Part shown: in pieces, positions 61,524-64,000 of the stretch | Layout of the letters: every line of letters starts with the position of its first letter | Numbering within the stretch: the stretch's first letter is position 1 | Source of the DNA: Actinophytocola xinjiangensis | GTDB lineage: Bacteria; Actinomycetota; Actinomycetes; Mycobacteriales; Pseudonocardiaceae | Direction of reading: 5' to 3' | NCBI RefSeq assembly: GCF_001921215.1 | Contig: NZ_MSIF01000028.1 | Location: 47,302 to 111,301 of the forward strand | DNA: 64,000 nt | The notes under the pieces: generated by a model | The model's database searches: none | What the model was told of the DNA's origin: nothing | Seen by the model: the letters and a program-made list of their open reading frames with translations, nothing else | Program-made: the position numbers and the translations under genes

Positions 61524-61820
61524 TCAGTCGTCGTTCGGGCCGAGCAGGCGGCGGTGCGCCGAGACCAGCTCCAGCTCCGGCCGCCCCGCGACCAGCCGCT
61601 CACACGCGTCGAGCACCTCGCGCACGTGTCCGGCGTCGGCCGCGACGGCGGCCACGCCGATCAGCGACCGGCGGTGCTTGTCCAGGTGCCCGGCCTCGGC
61701 CACGGCGACCTCGAAGCGCCGGCGCAGCTCGGCGATCACCGGCCGCACCGCGGAACGCTTCTCCTTCAGCGAACGGATGTCCCCGAGCACGACATCCAGT
61801 TCGAGAGCCCCGACGTACAA
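61524..61820 (-). CDS. DUF503 (YlxP-like) protein
   Basis: 98 residues starting MYVGALELDVVLGDIRSLKEKRSAVRPVIAELRRRFEVAVAEAGHLD, the complete DUF503 domain. It is the usual gene between infB and rbfA and is thought to act in ribosome assembly or translation. The start is TTG at 61820; there is no in-frame ATG or GTG before the conserved region. Confidence 0.9.
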   Translation of the reverse strand: MYVGALELDVVLGDIRSLKEKRSAVRPVIAELRRRFEVAVAEAGHLDKHRRSLIGVAAVAADAGHVREVLDACERLVAGRPELELVSAHRRLLGPNDD

Positions 61821-61896
61821 AGGGGTTTCACTTTCCTTGAACAGGGCCCGGTCGCCGCGCCCACCAGGGGTGGACGCGGCGACCGAGACAGGTGAC

Positions 61897-64000
61897 TCAG
61901 TCGCGCGGCTTCTCGCGCAGCTCGTAGGTCTCGACGATGTCGTCGACCTTGAGGTCGCCGTAGGAGCCCAGCGTCAGACCACACTCGAAGCCCTCCCGGA
62001 CCTCGACCGCGTCGTCCTTGAACCGCCGCAGCGAGCTGACCGGCAGGCTCTCCTGGACCACGACGCCGTCACGCAGCAACCGGGCCTTGGCGTTGCGCCG
62101 GATCTCGCCGGAGAGCACCATGCACCCCGCGATCGTGCCGACCTTCGAGGACTTGAAGACCTCGCGGATCTCGGCCCGACCCAGCTCGACCTCTTCGTAG
62201 ACCGGCTTGAGCATGCCCTTGAGAGCCTGCTCGATCTCGTCGATCGCCTGGTAGATGACCGAGTAGTACCGGACGTCGATGCCCTCGCGGTTGGCCTGCT
62301 CGGTGACCTTGCCCTCGGCCCGCACGTTGAACCCGAGGATGATCGCGTCGGACGCGATCGCCAGGTCCACGTTGGCCTTGGTGATGCCACCGACACCGCG
62401 GTCGATGACCCGCAGCTCGACCTCGTCGCCGACGTCGATCTTCGTGAGCGCGTCCTCGAGAGCCTCGACGGTACCCGAGTTGTCGCCCTTGATGATCAGG
62501 TTGAGCTGGCTGGTCTCCTTGAGCGCGGAGTCCAGGTCCTCGAGGCTGATCCGCTTGCGCCGCTGGGCGTTGGCCGCGTTGCGCATGCGCGCCGCGCGCC
62601 GCTCGGCGATCTGCCGGGCGGTGCGGTCCTCGTCGACCACCAGGAAGGTGTCGCCGGCGCCGGGCACCGAGGTGAACCCGATGACCTGGACCGGACGCGA
62701 CGGGGTCGCCTCGATGACGTCGTCGTTGAACTCGTCGACCATGCGCCGCACGCGGCCGTAGGCGTCACCGGCGACGATCGAGTCGCCGACCCGCAGCGTG
62801 CCGCGCTGCACCAGCACCGTGGCCACCGGGCCGCGACCGCGGTCCAGGTGGGCCTCGATGGCGACGCCCTGCGCCTCCATCTCCGGGTTGGCCCGCAGGT
62901 CGAGCGACGCGTCCGCGGTGAGCACGACCGCCTCGAGCAGCCCGCCGATGTTGATGTTCTGCCGCGCGGAGATGTCGACGAACATCGTGTCGCCGCCGTA
63001 CTCCTCGGCGACCAGCCCGTACTCGGTGAGCTGCTGGCGCACCTTCTGCGGGTTGGCACCTTCCTTGTCGATCTTGTTCACCGCGACCACGATCGGCAGG
63101 CCGGCGGCCTGCGCGTGGTTGATGGCCTCCACCGTCTGCGGCATGACGCCGTCGTCGGCGGCGACCACGATGATCGCGATGTCCGTCGAGTTGGCACCAC
63201 GGGCACGCATGGCGGTGAACGCCTCGTGACCCGGGGTGTCGATGAAGGTGATCAGCCGCTCGTTGCCGTCGACCTCGACCGCGACCTGGTAGGCGCCGAT
63301 GTGCTGGGTGATGCCACCGGCCTCGCCCTCGTGCACGGTCGTCTTGCGGATCGTGTCCAACAGGCGCGTCTTACCGTGGTCGACGTGACCCATGACGGTC
63401 ACGACCGGCGGCCTGGCCTGCAGCTCCTCCTCGCCACCGGCGTTCTCGCCGTAGGAGATGTCGAAGGAGTCCAGCAGCTCGCGGTCCTCCTCCTCCGGGC
63501 TGACCACCTGCACCTTGTAGTTCATCTCGGTGCCGAGCAGTTCGAGCACGTCGTCGGAGACCGACTGGGTGGCCGTGACCATCTCACCGAGGTGGAACAG
63601 CACCTGCACCAGCGAGGCCGGGTTGGCGTTGATCTTCTCGGCGAAGTCGGTCAGCGAGGCACCGCGCGGCAGCCGGATGTTCTCGCCGTTGCCCTTGGGC
63701 AGGCGAACACCGCCGACGCTGGGCGCCTGCATGTTCTCCATGTACTCCTGGCGCTTCTGCCGCTTCGACTTGCGACCACGCCGGGACGGCCCACCTGGCC
63801 GGCCGAAGGCACCCGCGGCACCGCCGCGACCACCACCGGAACCGGGACGGCCACCGCCGCCACCACGGAAACCGCCGCCACCGCCGGCCGGGGCGCCTCC
63901 GCCGCCGCCACCGGGACGGAAGCCACCGCCTCCGCCGCCGCCACCGCCGCCACCGCGGAAGCCGCCGCCTCCGCCGCCGCCACCGCCGCGCGGACCACCG
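61897..64000 (-). CDS. infB: Translation initiation factor IF-2 (5' end beyond the window)
   Basis: At least 701 residues are in the window. The N-terminal part seen is a Gly/Arg-rich low-complexity tract (63780-64000), then the IF2N domain ([26 protein letters not shown]), the GTPase with [16 protein letters not shown] and NKID, and the domains III-IV ending in [10 protein letters not shown]. It brings initiator tRNA to the ribosome. The true start codon and the first part of the linker lie outside the window. Confidence 0.97.
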   Translation of the reverse strand, partial: GGPRGGGGGGGGGFRGGGGGGGGGGGFRPGGGGGGAPAGGGGGFRGGGGGRPGSGGGRGGAAGAFGRPGGPSRRGRKSKRQKRQEYMENMQAPSVGGVRLPKGNGENIRLPRGASLTDFAEKINANPASLVQVLFHLGEMVTATQSVSDDVLELLGTEMNYKVQVVSPEEEDRELLDSFDISYGENAGGEEELQARPPVVTVMGHVDHGKTRLLDTIRKTTVHEGEAGGITQHIGAYQVAVEVDGNERLITFIDTPGHEAFTAMRARGANSTDIAIIVVAADDGVMPQTVEAINHAQAAGLPIVVAVNKIDKEGANPQKVRQQLTEYGLVAEEYGGDTMFVDISARQNINIGGLLEAVVLTADASLDLRANPEMEAQGVAIEAHLDRGRGPVATVLVQRGTLRVGDSIVAGDAYGRVRRMVDEFNDDVIEATPSRPVQVIGFTSVPGAGDTFLVVDEDRTARQIAERRAARMRNAANAQRRKRISLEDLDSALKETSQLNLIIKGDNSGTVEALEDALTKIDVGDEVELRVIDRGVGGITKANVDLAIASDAIILGFNVRAEGKVTEQANREGIDVRYYSVIYQAIDEIEQALKGMLKPVYEEVELGRAEIREVFKSSKVGTIAGCMVLSGEIRRNAKARLLRDGVVVQESLPVSSLRRFKDDAVEVREGFECGLTLGSYGDLKVDDIVETYELREKPRD

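Noticed and set aside
63780..64000. Gly-rich CCGCCGCC repeat at the right edge, considered as an intergenic repeat
   Set aside because: It is in frame with infB and encodes the normal Gly/Arg-rich linker of actinobacterial IF-2.

Overview
The window is chromosomal DNA from a high-GC actinomycete. Codons are strongly G/C-ended, GTG starts are common, and there are Tat signals, an actinobacterial ClgR/PspA module, ThyX, DUF3040, TIGR03085 and a septum-domain kinase family. From memory, the gene order follows the Mycobacterium tuberculosis segment from rimO/clgR/pspA/pgsA/ftsK through rnj-dapA-thyX, dapB-pepR-pnp-rpsO-ribF-truB and dinF-ugp to nrnA-rbfA-infB, but with extra genes between these blocks. 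This fits Pseudonocardiales or a relative; I cannot name the species.

Layout. 1-8.1 kb: partial aldehyde dehydrogenase, DUF3040 protein, PHP phosphoesterase overlapping a sirtuin, secreted murein endopeptidase, membrane-anchored unknown, DNA polymerase IV, methyltransferase, ParA ATPase. 8.1-8.4 kb: an intergenic region with a promoter, a 12-codon ORF and a set of alternative stems resembling an attenuator leader; this is the most interesting unexplained element. 8.4-16.3 kb: coiled-coil protein, pyrD, then the envelope-stress genes pspM-like, pspA and clgR, with cinA, pgsA and rimO, and a divergent ArgA-type acetyltransferase. 16.4-18 kb: two secreted lipolytic enzymes sharing one terminator.

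18-25.4 kb: ftsK, an acyltransferase/EamA pair, rnj and dapA. 25.4-31.4 kb: two paralogous receptor kinases with an extracellular septum-formation-like domain flanking a TIGR03085 gene, a DinB2-type polymerase lacking the aromatic steric gate, an ACT protein and thyX. 31.4-37.3 kb: a probably leaderless antitoxin-like/DUF4097 operon, a YcaQ-type glycosylase with an EamA transporter, a pseudokinase, a GNAT and a small membrane protein. 37.3-39.2 kb: a three-gene cluster of a cysteine-rich double-psi barrel-like protein, a Tat-exported protein and a MauE/DoxX-like membrane protein.

39.5-49.2 kb: dapB-pepR, pnp, rpsO, a 2H phosphoesterase, an HTH regulator, ribF, a Tat amidohydrolase and truB. 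49.2-58.4 kb: MFS and MATE exporters, a GH109-type glycosidase and a sugar ABC transporter with a DasR-like operator. 58.4-64 kb: nrnA, a secreted esterase divergent from a MarR regulator over a perfect operator, then rbfA, DUF503 and infB, which runs off the right edge. I found no tRNA, rRNA, CRISPR array, transposase or integrase.
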